64,000 nucleotides of DNA from Cyclina sinensis (taxonomy: Eukaryota > Mollusca > Bivalvia > Venerida > Veneridae), in the NCBI GenBank assembly GCA_012932295.1, contig JAAONU010000016.1, forward strand, positions 15,912,111 through 15,976,110, read 5' to 3'. Position 1 is the first letter of the stretch. Each line of letters starts with the position of its first letter. This document shows positions 23,926 through 36,290 of this stretch, in pieces. A program made the translations under genes and the position numbers. The notes below the pieces were generated by a model. It searched no databases. It was not told the DNA's origin and saw nothing but the letters and a program-made list of their open reading frames with translations.

Positions 23926-25715
23926 ACTTGGTACTGTGCTCATATTCCCTGCCCAATATAGACTGTTTTTTTTAGTGAATTCTCTATCAAAGTGGACCTA
24001 ACATGTTTATGTTCCTCTATAGTGACTTTCCGTCTGTAGTTCTTCGTATTGCTTTACTTCTGCCTAACCACGTTAAGAAGTCCATTAACTTCTAGAAGTG
24101 TGTAACAAAGTACAAATTAAGTTAACAAACTACTGATATACCTGCCTCAAGTCAAAACAGCTAATTCAAAATATTTGCATGCAGCTCAGTTCGTCGGTCC
24201 GCTGTGATACTTTTGTATCACTGTTTTTCTTGTTACTTTTTAAGTTGGTTCACATTGTCTCAGAAAGTGGTTCACACCCGTTACAACGCACTGAATCACT
24301 TCTTTAGGTTCACAATAGCAGAAAACCAGTCAAAAATTTGTTTATTCTTGTTCAGCGCCTGGTGATCTAACTTAAATGTAAACTTTCCTTAAAATAAAGT
24401 CAAGTGAAAGTAAACAATGAGCCTGTCACTTAGGTAATTATAGGAGCCTTCTACTATTTTAGAAGACAGTCCAATTACGAAAGCAGTTATTGCTAGATCA
24501 GGACCGTTGCAACTAGCATTGTTTTCGATTATATTACATTTCGGATATGCTGAAAATAGCAAGTATAATACCTGTTGGGTGAAATTACAGTTTACTGCTT
24601 CAGTTCAATAAATTTGTGAACAATGTTGTTAACATATTTGTAATCTTTAGTTGCAATTGTTTTTGAGATAGATTTCCATGTTGCAGTATGTCAAGCAGGT
24701 CTTTACTTATTGTTAACCTTACAAAGAAGTTATTCAGTACTTAGATGACTTTGGAACTACAGGTGTGAGACACTTCAACTTTGAATATTGATTAAGAACA
24801 ATTTGCATTTACCATTACTTTATTGAATTTAAATGCTTGGAATACTGGTGTCATATCAATTCATCGGAGAGTCAGTTATCCAGAGACACTTTACACAAAA
24901 TTTTAAGTAATTGCTTTAGAACTGTCAATTTGGATTTGAAATGTTTGCAGTCATAGTAGGCAGGCATTGTTCATTTCTATGACTGTGCTGAAAACATGTC
25001 TTCAAAGTTAACAGCATTCTTAATTTGAATTATAATGTTTCACCATGTCTTTTGTTTATATGTGTAAAAATTTAAATACAGTACGCGCCAGGAGGAACTC
25101 TCATTTTCCTCGAGGTCGTCATGGACTGCCCATTCCGTAAAACGCGACCAAATCCGCCGCATTTCGGAGATCCTCGCTGCGGATATGGTCACCAAATATC
25201 GCGGCGGACGTCCGCTAAATAGTTCTGCGAACATTTCATCAGGTATAATTGTTGATATCAAGGCTCTCACGGTTCCCGATTACATGCATTTTGACGAATT
25301 TAACTGTTTTAAAAATATCAAATAAATGTATAAAACTCTCATTCTGATGCATTTGTTTACTGAATGCTCCTATTTGTTAACGCAAAGAATGATAATTCAA
25401 AGCAATTGCTTCTTGAAACAGCTGACCATATTTTCAGAAAATAAAGTGACTGGTTTCGGATTGCGACGTGTTAAAACTGTTTTCCTATTTAAAGAAAACA
25501 AGCAACATGTAAACCCACTGCGACATCTGTATTGTCTAGGCACTTGGCAAAATTATTGATCAATTTTGTAATAACAAGCGTTCTCAAAATTTCAACGACG
25601 GAAGAACACAATAAACCTACACAGCAAATGTATTTGAAGTTTGGTTTTAATTTTACCAAATGTCACATAACTGGTAGATGTAAAATGCACAGTTTCATAA
25701 CGGTCGTTTCATTAA

Positions 25716-28700
25716 ATGTTCAGCTTATCCAGGTGAGTTATGACCCAAATTAATTTCACGTTGGTCGTCAAATATCTCGCGATGTCGAGACATCGAGGAT
25801 GTCTGTCTTTTTCCTCGTTGTCGCAGCGGATATTTCTTTTTCCACGTCCGCCCAAAAAAGCGGAATATGTGAGTTCCTCATGGCGCATACTGTAGATCCT
25901 GTCTTCATGGGGCTTGACTTTGTTACTGCGCATGCCAGTTTTTTGCTATAAATGGAAGAGGAAAAAAGGGGATCCATGAAAACCAATGAAAATTTACATC
26001 TTAAAGAAATGCATTTTGTAATTTTTTACGACTTAGATAAAAACATTCCATGGTGACAAAAATTTTCAATACCAAAAGCAAATATCTGGATAACTGATTG
26101 AATGAAATTTTATTATGTGGGTTAACTGCATATTTATACCCATTTTCATTGACAAATGGTAAAGTTTATTTGTTGTTTAGACATGATTTGATAGTGAATG
26201 ACCCAAAAAATGTTACTTAAAAATTTCATGTTCATACTGTTGTTAAAGCAGGACAATCATCAGCATTTAGTAGGAAAACACCATTTTCCTGTCTGGTGAA
26301 GGATTCCAGTATATGAAACTGCAGGCATGTTTGCTAGTCAAGGTTATTTAACTATTAAGCTGTTTTTGTTGGGTGTCCCTATTGTAAGAGAAGATTAAAA
26401 GCTCTTGTTTTCATGTTGAAAGTTATCTGTTTCCATATTATTAAAACCTTTTGAGGAAATTGAAGTAAAAATCATATTTTACATGATGTATGTTGCAGAG
26501 TATTTTTTTTTTTTTTTAAAGATTGGTATGTTTTGTTTTTGCATTCAGAAATGACTTACATGTACCTACTCTTCCTACTGTAATTGTAACTTGTTGAATA
26601 TTTGTTAACATTTTTGTGTTTGCTTGCAGAGCGGAGTTTGCTCTGGATAAGAATAAGAAAAAGAGAAAAAGGGAACTTGCTGATGAACAGAAACAGGAAA
26701 TCCGAGAAGCATTTGATCTTTTTGATACAGACAAGGACAGAGCAATAGATTATCATGAACTAAAGGTTTGCAACAAGTGATCCTTTGTAATTACTACATA
26801 TATATCTTTGCTTACGGTTTATACGGGATGATTTCAATTCCAATATCCAGTACTGTAGGTTGGAACTTCAGAGATAAAAGATGACTAAATCTTAGAAGAA
26901 CACTAAAAAAATCTCATAAATTTGAAAACTTCAATCTTATTGCAGTCTGTGAAATAATTTTTCAAAGATAAAAGTCATTCAGCCATATGGCTCTAGATAT
27001 TCTGTAGGCTCAAAACTAATTTCCAAGGCTCAAACAATAAAAACAAGGACTTGATGTTCAGTTTTTATGGCCTCTCAAAGTTTGTAGGGCTGACCAGGAT
27101 TTTACAAGCCAGGGGCCACAGACCTATGACTGATTGTTAATAACTTCATATGATAAAATTGAACACCGGAGGTCAAATTTAATTTCTACATTCAGAAGTT
27201 ATTCTTCCTGGTTAATTGAATAACTGACTTGCATTGAAATGTTGAATTTGGAAACTTTTAAGTATCTATGAGAAAAACTTTTGTATTGATGTGATCTTGT
27301 CATAGACTAGTTGCTGAGAAATCAGTTTACTGTTTCAGGTTGCTATGAGAGCTCTAGGTTTTGATGTGAAGAAGACAGATGTATTGAAAGTACTCAGAGA
27401 TTATGACAGGGAAGGTACAGGCAAGATAACTTTTGAAGACTTCAATGAAGTCAGTAAGTATATTTACTAATATTTGTAGCCTATTCTGTTAAAAAAGAAA
27501 TTGTTTTGCAACTTGCTGGCATAAATAGAAATATAATTTTAAAAAAGCATATTCTTAACTTTATCCACAAAATTTATAACCTTTATGGAGGACTGAGGGC
27601 TAGTATGCAATCCCTTTGGAGGTCTTTGGTTCAAATCTCACCTGCAGTGAGAGACTTTGGTGACTATCCAGATGATGATTGTAGGCTTTTATAAGCAAGA
27701 ACTTGTTTTAGTTAAAAAAAACAGTCATCTAAGTATGATTAATAAGGGTTGCAAGAACTTGATTCTCAACAATGCAATAAGATATGTTAAACAAAACTGA
27801 TTGTCATTATTATTGTAGGGAAAAATGTAATAAGTATAGAAAAGTTAGAAATGGCAGGTTTCATTCTGAATGGTGTATAGTAATGGCTCAAAGTTAGTGT
27901 AACCCCAAAAAATCCACCTGCCCCGAGCTTGGTTTGAACTCTGGTACCTTCAGTTGCTAAGCAGACACTATACGAACGTCGTCATAAAAGCTAGCTGATG
28001 GGCAAGGGTGTAGAAGTGCTTAATTATACCTCTGCTACATAAGCCTTAATGTATAGTTTTTGTCACAGTCAAACTGAAAGGAATTCTTTATGTATTTATA
28101 TCTGACTCATCTACAGTAAACTGTAATCATCATTTCTCGCTCCTTGAATACGTTTCATTTTAACATTATCAAATTTTGTATATTTTTGTTGACAGTGACA
28201 GACATGATGTTAGAGAGAGATCCTCACGAAGAAATTTTAAAAGCGTTTAAATTATTTGATGATGACAGCTCAGGGAAAATAAGTTTACGAAATCTTAGAC
28301 GAGTAGCAAGGTAGGTAATCTTGTATGACAAAATGTACGTCAGCAATTTGGGATAATTTTTCAGGGAAGTGGCGAAATCATGTTTGCTGAAACAATGGCC
28401 AGTGATAATAATAGAATCATAATTTATTGATTTAAATATTCAGACTTCTTTTTTTTTTTTCTTTATATTTGAAGCATTATTTGGAGGTTGTGTTCAAAAT
28501 GATACTGCTGTGTGAAAGAATGACTGCAAAACCCATTTAGGCTTTGTGATCATCTGTTGTTTGACAAAGATATTTCCTTAAAGCAAAAAAACAGTGCTTT
28601 GAAGGAAGACCTTACAACTTATAGATAAGTGACTACTTAAAAATATACATGTATGAAATTATATCATAAACTGTTCCTCAGTTAATTTTTGTTTGTATGT

Positions 28701-29485
28701 TGTATTATTCTGCATGTTAGTTCTCTTATAATGTAAGTTACATGTGTGAATACTGGCTTTTCAGGGAGCTGGGAGAGAATATGACAGACGAGGAACTTAG
28801 AGCTATGATAGATGAATTTGACAGAGATGGGGATGGTGAAAGTAAGTGCTGTTTTATAAATGAGGCATATAATAATGATAACACATATCAAGTGATAAGT
28901 TTAAAGCTATCGTAACTGCATCGTCATGCTCTATCCTCAGTATGTATATTCAGTTTATCTTATTGCAGTCTGGAGAAGCTAGATTTAGGACTAAATAATA
29001 AGTACATTAATTTTGCAGACAAAAGTATTATTATAAGACCAATGTATGCACCTTCTGTCATTACACTGGCAATAATAAGGGTTCCTTTTCCTACATGTGT
29101 TTTGAAGTACATTTTAATGAAGAGACTACACATAGTATACTATGATTGTTAAGGCTAGTTTGAGAAAAAAGAGCTGAAGTGTTCAGTTGTCTCAGTCTAG
29201 GCTACATTTTCATCACACCTTGCAGACACTGTAGTCTTATCTTGTGAGAAAACAAATGAAGCACAGATTGGCTACACTCTTATAACACTCATCATGACAC
29301 TTGGCCAGTATGTCTGTGATAAGCTACTGTTTAAGCTTGAAACTTGGAATGAACTCTTTCCATGTATATATTGTTAAGTATTGTATTGTTATATACAGTT
29401 TGTCAAATGAGACTGAAAAGTTGTTCTGTTGTTTTTTTCAGTTAATGAAAATGAGTTTCTGGCCATCATGACTGGAGACACTTAG
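25716..29485 (+). CDS. cetn3: Centrin-3
   Basis: Six coding exons: 25716-25732, 26630-26765, 27339-27453, 28196-28310, 28765-28841 and 29442-29485. All have GT donors and AG acceptors, and together they give 504 bases (167 residues plus stop), which is the usual centrin-3 length. The first exon codes only MFSLS plus two bases of Arg before a GTGAGT donor. Diagnostic words are [46 protein letters not shown] and the ending FLAIMTGDT. Four EF-hands are visible. Loop 1 is [12 protein letters not shown], loop 2 [12 protein letters not shown] and loop 4 DRDGDGEINENE; loop 3, [12 protein letters not shown], ends in Asn instead of the usual Glu, so its calcium binding may be weak. Family role: a calcium-binding protein of centrioles and basal bodies, and a nuclear pore/TREX-2 partner in some lineages. 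An AATAAA at 29598-29603 is a candidate poly(A) signal. Confidence 0.97.
25760..25935. repeat. GC-richer repeat-like block inside centrin intron 1
   Basis: It starts 27 bases after the exon-1 donor and has much higher GC than its surroundings. It includes the palindrome GATGTCGAGACATC (25781-25794) and TCGTTGTCGCAGCGGATATT. It looks like a dispersed element or an intron-1 regulatory block; no copy in this window is convincing. Confidence 0.35.
27585..27660 (+). mobile_element. Weak tRNA-like SINE head in centrin intron 3
   Basis: GGAGGACTGAGGGCTAG, then about 30 bases on, a B-box-like TTTGGTTCAAATCTC. The spacing suits a Pol III internal promoter. The stems are poor, so this is a tentative SINE head. 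Confidence 0.3.
27905..27985 (-). mobile_element. tRNA-like SINE head in centrin intron 3
   Basis: On the minus strand: GTTCGTATAGTGTCTGC (A-box-like), a central GCTTAGCAACTGAAGG and a B-box-like CAGAGTTCAAACC. It is tRNA-like in order and spacing but lacks intact stems. Confidence 0.45.
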
Positions 29486-29597
29486 AGACCAGACACTGTC
29501 ATAGCCACACTGTTTAGGGACCACAGAGAAAACCAGAGTGATACTTCATTCCTTCCAAATGTCTCATAATATGACAATTTTTATTGCCAGTATTAGT

Positions 29598-29603
29598 AAT
29601 AAA
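29598..29603 (+). terminator. Candidate poly(A) signal of centrin-3
   Basis: AATAAA lies 113 bases after the stop codon at 29485, the first such hexamer in the 3' flank. Confidence 0.55.
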
Positions 29604-31530
29604 AAAACATGGTACTATACAATCATTAACATATGTTCATGGCCAGGCATTATGGAATCATCTTTCATTTTAAATGACCACCATATAGTTTATTGTACAT
29701 TGCATATTTTGCTATGGTGTAGATAAAAAAAACTGTTATACTGTGACATATATTTCCTGTTCAGTACAATATGTGTTTTATATGAGGGTAAACAGAAGTT
29801 AGTCTCTTTTTCTTACAGTTTAACTTACATGGTCTGTTCATTGATGTAGAACTTTAGAAATGGTATAGTATTATAATTTGAAGGGTGAATCCAGAGCAGT
29901 GCTATGTGTTTATTTTATAGCTCTTCGAACTACTTAGAACTTTACCTTCCCCTCTCAATTAACTAAATTTATTAACAATCTGAAGAAAAGTAGTCATGAT
30001 GTATTGCAAGAGGATTTTTGATAACTTCATACACCAGTGCAGAAAGGTTGTAAGTGCTTCTCTAAGACTTACAGCCTTTCTGCACTTGGTCATCATGCTG
30101 TCTTTGATTTCAATCTTTTGATGTCAGAGAAGAGCTATTATTTAATCATTCTAAAATTGTAATTATACAATATCAGTCTTCATTGAAATGTCAGGGTGTT
30201 TTAATAACTCACAAAGGAAAAGAGAAGCTGCTATGTTTATGAAGGAATTCTTATACCAACATGTTCTCCTTCTTCCTGGCCTTTTAATCTGTTACTGCCA
30301 GACTAAATCTTTGTGTAAAGGGAAAAGAAAAGAAGCAAATTTAATTCCTGCTAAAGTTAAGAATTTTGTCAATACCATTTTACAAGGAATACAGTTTTCT
30401 GCAAGTTTTATTTTTGTAACATGGACATACACAACATTGCCTTTGCCATGTTGAATAACCCCAGTCAGTACCTTGTGTATGTAATGCATGTATATCACTC
30501 ATACTTTGCCTGCCAGAGTTCTTACCAGCTATGATGTTGTTATAGTTCAGATCTGAGAAATTTGATATCTATTTATAGCCTACTGACTATACTATATTTG
30601 ACTTACCATATGGCAGAATTGTCTCTGATTGCTGTTATTCTGAAGTACGTGTATTTCTGTAACATGTACTTTTATGTGAATACATGGAGTTCGCTTATCA
30701 CTTGCTTAAAGATATTTTAACCTTTTTATTTTTAACTATGGCATTTGTTGTTATTTTTTGTTCATGAAAGAAAGTTCTATTCATCCTATGCTAGATTTGG
30801 TGTATGTCACTTGTGTAACAACATCTTGTATTTATATTGTCTATTACATGAGAATGAGGGAGAAACTTTTTCGTGAGTGGTGCCACATAGTCAGGGCATG
30901 TGAATTATGCTTCCTTATATTAAGGTTATGTGTTTAAACTATCAGTCCGATATTTCCCACAATGACTTTCAAAACAGCTGATTGTAAAAATGAATAAATA
31001 ACAAAAATTGACACTGTGTATTAGATGGGAGCCATAAGGAAAACTAAATGATATGGGACCCCAAAAAGAGGATGCATGGTGATTGTCAGGATGATTTATT
31101 TCACTTAAACCTTGTACTTGTTCAGGTAGTGTTGTAAGTTTATACCCTACTCACATATGCTTCAGATAATGTTATGTTATGATGTCATATCAAAACACAG
31201 CATTCAGATAGCATAAGCTCCTTTATGTGGAGTAGAATAAAACAAAAAATACACCTCTATTTTCTGAATAGGTGCTAAAGATAAAACTTTGTGGTATTTT
31301 CTGTTGTAGGACAGTTTTCTCTAGTACTAGACATATACATAAAGTGTCAGCTGTTTTTTTCTTTGGTACAGTCTAATGTGTCATCAATAAGGCCATAGTT
31401 TTCATAAAATTTGTATGCTTCTTCAGGCATTTAGACTACATTATACCCAAAGTGCCTTTTAATATGTACAGCTCACTTAACACAAAAAGAACAATAAAAA
31501 ACCCATTGTTTTGCTTAGTAATTGTAATAG
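29604..31530. other. Region after centrin-3
   Basis: AT-rich sequence with no gene I can support. The 88-codon ORF at 30188-30454 has no recognisable motif. An inverted pair lies at about 30037-30090, where GTGCAGAAAGG.TGTAAG... meets its inverse CTTACAG.CCTTTCTGCAC; it could fold as a stem of about 20 bases in RNA if the 3' UTR extends this far. Confidence 0.4.
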
Positions 31531-31539
31531 AAATTTTTA

Positions 31540-32200
31540 GCTCACCTGAGCCTTTGGCTCATGGTGGGCTATTGTGACCAGGTCTTTGTTCGTCGTCCGT
31601 CAACAATTTCATTCAAACGACATCTCCTCTGCAACCTCTGGGCCAAATTTGATGAAACTTGCCTGGGATGTTTCTTGCACTAAGCTCTACCAAAGTAACT
31701 GTTGTTCAAAGAATTCAATTCCATCAAGAACTCTGGTTGCTATGGCAACTTAAAGGAAAAACTTTGAAAATCTTCTTGTCTGAAACCACAAGGACCTGAG
31801 CCTTAAGATTTGGTATGAAACAAGCTTTATCAAGCTCTTTCGAATTATTAGATTAGGTTAAAGGTCACCGAGGCTAAAAATAGGTTTATATACTGTACCT
31901 CATAGAGCCTTCATTTAAAGACCAATATCTTTTATATTCGGTATATAGGATCCTTGCATGGACCTCTACCCATGGGTAGGGTTTTAGGTCACTGGGTCAA
32001 GATCAAGGTCACCATAGCTTATGATAGATATTTCTACTTTCTGTCATAGAGCCTTTATTTGTTGACGGATATTTTACATATTTACATATATATATTTACA
32101 TTACTTACATATTTTCAATTAAAACACTACTGCTTAACTGCAAACCTACAGCCAAAATACTCATGTGAGCGATCTAGGGTCATCATGGCCTTCTTGTTCT
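31540..32200 (+). mobile_element. Dispersed bivalve repeat, AGCTCACCTGAG...TGTGAGCGAT
   Basis: It starts TTTTTAGCTCACCTGAGCC and ends TCATGTGAGCGATCTAGGG..CATCATGG, about 660 bases. The first and last words are roughly inverted (CTCACCTGAG / CTCATGTGAG). The interior has AGGTCA-type words (AAAGGTCACC, TCAAGGTCACC) and no ORF. It belongs to the same end-family as 10088, 32882 and 39927. Confidence 0.6.
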
Positions 32201-32877
32201 GGTACCTATTAAGAAATGTTTGTCATTCTTTATTTATTCTTTTAAAGTTCTCACAGAAATACAGAAAAAAAAGCATAAGCAGATATAAAGTTTAAAAGTC
32301 AAAATTGGTATTAAATGAATGTCAATTTTTAATGTAATCGTCATTTGGAAATTTGAAGTGAACTTGCGAAAACTATAACACTAGGTAATGTTTAAATGTA
32401 ATGAAAAATGGATTTTTTTTATCTTCAGATTCTTTAGAAGTCAGTAGTCTGATATATAATGGCATTTTTTTATTAGTCTGAAAGAAATACACTGTTACAG
32501 TACTTCTGTCCAAGTGTTGAAATACATGTATATGGAGAAGCATTAATTCTTAGACTGGCCAAAACATTAAAGAGTTTGGCTTAAATAGTTTTAAAGTAAA
32601 CTAAACTATGAACCTTAGCTAATATTAACTAAAGCTAGTTGAATCAAGTTTTTTTTAAGTATTTCTTTTGTATACTATAGTATGCCTTTGTTTATATATT
32701 TGTAAAACCAAAGTGCAGAATTTTAGATATATAAAGATTTGAAAGATAACCTGTTTAGTTTCTTGATTTTTAGAAAATCTTCTTGTTTGTATAAAATATG
32801 AGATCTTTGAATATCTGCAGTTAGATAATGTTATGTTGCATCTGATGTTTGCTTAACAGTAGACCCTCAGGCAAAGT

Positions 32878-32918
32878 ACTCAGGTGAGCGATCCAGGGCC
32901 ATCATGGCCCTCTTGTCT
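32878..32918 (+). repeat. Repeat end motif, GGTGAGCGATCCAGGGCC type
   Basis: CTCAGGTGAGCGATCCAGGG is followed by a palindromic GGGCCATCATGGCCC and CTCTTGT. It is the best-preserved copy of the terminal motif in the window. The element body to its left (32200-32880) is AT-rich and unremarkable. Confidence 0.7.
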
Positions 32919-33456
32919 TATGTTTAGTTTATACCAAATTTAACCACTCGGCCACACTGCCACACATTTTCTTACGGGTATAAGGCATATAAGTACTTTG
33001 ATGGCAAAAAGCTCTTGATTATATGGAAAGTTATTATTGTGACTTTGTATTAAAACTAAGCCAAAGACTTAAGATACCAGGTCTTTGTTAAAGCTTTTCT
33101 GTAAGGAATATTATCATTCAGCATATGCTCCTTAATTTTGAGTGGTGTCAAAGCTTCGGATGACAGTGTATTTTGCTGAACTTTATCCATTTTATTATGG
33201 TTTAAAACCATAATGAAATAAAAACAGAAAACATTCATATTTTGCTTTAATTTTTGTCATCAATATTGCCATGTCAAGTTTTGTAGTCAGACATGACTCA
33301 GATACTGATTTGGTAGGAGTTATGTCTCTTTGTTGATAAGTATGCTTTGCCAACTCCAGTCTGTCAAATGATTTATAAATTCCTGTATTTTCTATATTTT
33401 CTTATAGCTTCGAAAAGTTTCCTATATTTATATCCCCCTTTTTTCCTTAGGGGTTT

Positions 33457-36290
33457 GTTTGTCTGGGGCATAACTGAAAAATTATTGGAGGTATCAACTT
33501 GAAACTTCATAAATGGATAGATCTCATTAAAGAGAAGTGCAGTGCCTAAGAATCATAACTCTCTTTTGCATAATCTTGGAATTATTGACCTTTGTAATTT
33601 TCATACTTATCTTTTTGTCTGGAGAATAACTAAAAAAGGATTGGAGGTATCAGCTGGAAACTTCATAGAAAAATAGATCTTATTGAGGAGATGTGCATTG
33701 CCCATAAACCATAACTCTTTTCACCATTATTTTGGCATAATTGCCCTTTGAATTTTTTCATACTTATTTTTTGTCCTTGGCATAACTCAAAACATATTGG
33801 AGATATCAAGTTGAAACATCGTAGATAAATAGATCTCATTGGAGAGAAGTGAAATGCCATAGAACTATAACTCTCTTTTGCACAATTTTGGAATTATTGC
33901 CGTTTGTAATTTTTCATACTCATTTTTTTCCGGGACATAACTCAAAAAGTATTAGCGTTTTCAACTTGAAAGATTATAATAAATAGATAGCATTCAAGAG
34001 AAATGCAGTGCCTAAGAACCATAAATATCTTTTGCATAATTTTGGAGTGATTGCCCTTTGTAATTTTTATACGTTCGTTTGAAAAACAGGATGTATTATG
34101 GGAACGCCCATGGCGGGCGGCGTCCAGTTTTGTCTGAAGCATATCTTCAACATGCATGGATGGATTTTAATGATACTTGGTACCAGTGTTCACCATCATG
34201 AGGGTAGTGTCGCGTGCATGAACCAGGTCTCTACGTCAAAGGTCAAGGTCACATAAGTCAGAGAAAAACGCTTGTTCGGAGCAAAACTTCTACATGCATT
34301 GAGGGATTTTAATTTAACTTGGCATAAATATTCACCATTGTGAAGCGGAGTGTGGCGTGCAAAAAATTCAGGTCCCTGGGGCCAAGGTCAAGGTCACACA
34401 CAGAGGTCAAAAGTCAGATAGAAATGTGAGTAATCATGAATTGAGAGATTCTCTAGGTCAAAGGTCAAGATCACACCTAGAGGTCAGTGGAAAACGCTTG
34501 TCCGGGGCAAAACTTCTACATGTATTGAGAGATTTATATATATTTTGGCAAAAAGGTTGACCATTTTAAGCGGATTGTCGCATGCAAAATTCAGGTCCCT
34601 GTGGCCAAGGTAAGGGTAACAAATAGAGGTCAAATGTCAGATAGAACTATATGAAAATGTATGGACCATTTAGTCATCATGAATTGAGGTATTCTATCAA
34701 AAATGTTCACCATCATGAGACTGAGCATCACACGTATAATCCAGGTCCATTATTCAAGGTCAAGGTCACTTGAGATGATGAAATGTCCAGACTTTGTCCG
34801 GAGCATATCTTCTACATGCATAAAAGTATTTTAGTATTACATGACTCTAAAGTTCACCATCATAAAACGTAGAGTCGCACGCATGAACCAGGTCTGTAGG
34901 TCAAAGGTCAAGATCACACCTAGAGGTCAGTGGAAAGCGCTTGTCCGGAGCAAAACTTCTACATGTATTGAGAGATTTTAATTTAACTTGGCACAAATGT
35001 TGATCATTGTAATGCGGTATATTGTACACACAATTCAGGTTCCTGGGGCCAAGATAAAGGTCACACATAGATGTCAAGGGTCAGATAAAAATATGAGAAT
35101 GTGAGTATGGACCAGTCATCATGAATTGAGGGAGTCTAACATAAATGTTCATTATTATGAGACTGAGGGTAATACGCATAAGTATATGTAAGGTCAAGGT
35201 CACTAGAGATGATGAAATGTCCAGATTTTGTTTGGGAACATATTTTCTACATGCGTTGAGGTATTTCAGTATTACTTGATACAAAAGTTCACCATCATAA
35301 AACATAGTGCTGCGTGTATGAACAAGGTCTCTAGGTCAAAAGTCAATGCCACACTTAGAGGTCAGAAGTTCATTTCAAATGTTTGTTCACTATCCAGCAC
35401 AATAAATAGTCAAACTTGCTTCCCTACTAACACCTCTTTTTTATCCATTATGCCCACATCTGCAAAGCTTTTGTGATGGGCGTATTTTGTGACATTGGCA
35501 CCCTTGTTCATACTTAATTTTTGTCTGGGGCATAACTCAAAAAGTTTTGGAGGTATCAACATGAAACTTCATAGATTAAAAGATCTCATTGAGGAGAAGT
35601 GCAGTGCCCGAGAATAATAACTCTTTTCTTCATAATTTTGGAATTATTGCCCTTTGTAATTTTAATACTAAATTTTTGTCCGGGGCATAACTTAAAAACT
35701 ATTAGAGAGATCAAGTTGAAACTTCATAGACGGATGGATCTCATTGAGAAGTCCATGCCTAAAACCGTATCTCCCTTTTGCATAATTTTGGAGCGATTGC
35801 CCTTTGTAATTTTACTTAATTTTTTGCCAGGGCATAATTCAAAAAGTGTTGGGGGTATGAAGTTCAAGCTTCATAGATAAATAGATCTCATTAAGGAGAA
35901 GTACAGAACCATAAATCTTTTCTCCATAATTTTGGAATTATTGCCCTTTGAAATTGTTCATACTTCATTTTTGTCCAGAGCGTAACTACAAAAAATATCT
36001 TTGACATATCAACTTGAAACTTTATAGATAAATAGATCTCATTGAGGAGAAGTGCAGTGCCCCAAAACCATAACTCTTTCTGCATAATTTTGGAGTTATT
36101 GCCCATTGAAATTTGTCATACTTGATTTTTGTCTGCAGCATAACTCAAAAAGTATTGAATATATCAACTTGAAACTTCATAGATAAATAGATCTCATTTA
36201 TGCTTTAGGATAGATATGTAGTGCACAAGAACCATAACTCTTTTGCACGATTTTGGAATTATTGCCCTTTGTAATTTTTCATACGGACAT
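33457..36290 (+). repeat. Tandem array, about 155-bp unit, 4 + 5 copies, split by an insertion
   Basis: The unit starts TTTGTCTGGGGCATAACT, runs through TTGAAACTTCATAGATAAAT, AGATCTCATT.AGGAGAAGTG and AACTCTTTT.CATAATTTTGG and ends ATTGCCCTTTGTAATTTTTC. Four copies are at about 33457-34077 and five at about 35519-36290. Between them sits the 34085-35505 repeat. Copies diverge substantially, so the array is old. Several small ORFs on both strands here are by-products. Confidence 0.85.
34085..35505 (+). mobile_element. Dispersed repeat rich in AAGGTCAAGGTCAC blocks, inserted in the tandem array
   Basis: The left end reads GGGAACGCCCATGGCGGGCG and the right end TGTGATGGGCGTATTTTGTGAC; CGCCCAT and its inverse ATGGGCG suggest terminal symmetry. 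The interior repeats a block with CTTGTCCGGAGCAAAACTTC, TACATG.ATTGAGGGATTTTA, a CACCATCATGA word and CAGGTC...GGTCAAGGTCAC roughly every 165-300 bases. No transposase or RT is visible. Confidence 0.65.

Larger units (their letters stand above)
16010..25715. other. Region between the ASB gene and centrin-3 (divergent)
   Basis: The ASB gene reads left and centrin-3 reads right, so their promoters both face this 9.7-kb stretch. A minus-strand ORF at 16396-16208 ends in ILYFHYIERVTGETISVLKEF; it looks protein-like but I do not recognise it. The 975-bp TIR element, two short motif arrays, a local duplication, a hairpin and a SINE are listed separately. I see nothing in 17950-19790, 19930-21080 and 24210-25060. 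25075-25265 is a GC-richer patch of repeat character just upstream of centrin exon 1. Confidence 0.45.

Noticed and set aside
30188..30498. Gene after centrin-3 (88-codon ORF)
   Set aside because: No motif, AT-rich composition like the flank; probably extended 3' flank.
33457..36290. CRISPR-like array
   Set aside because: Units are about 155 bases, contiguous and diverged, without short identical repeats and unique spacers; the genome is eukaryotic.
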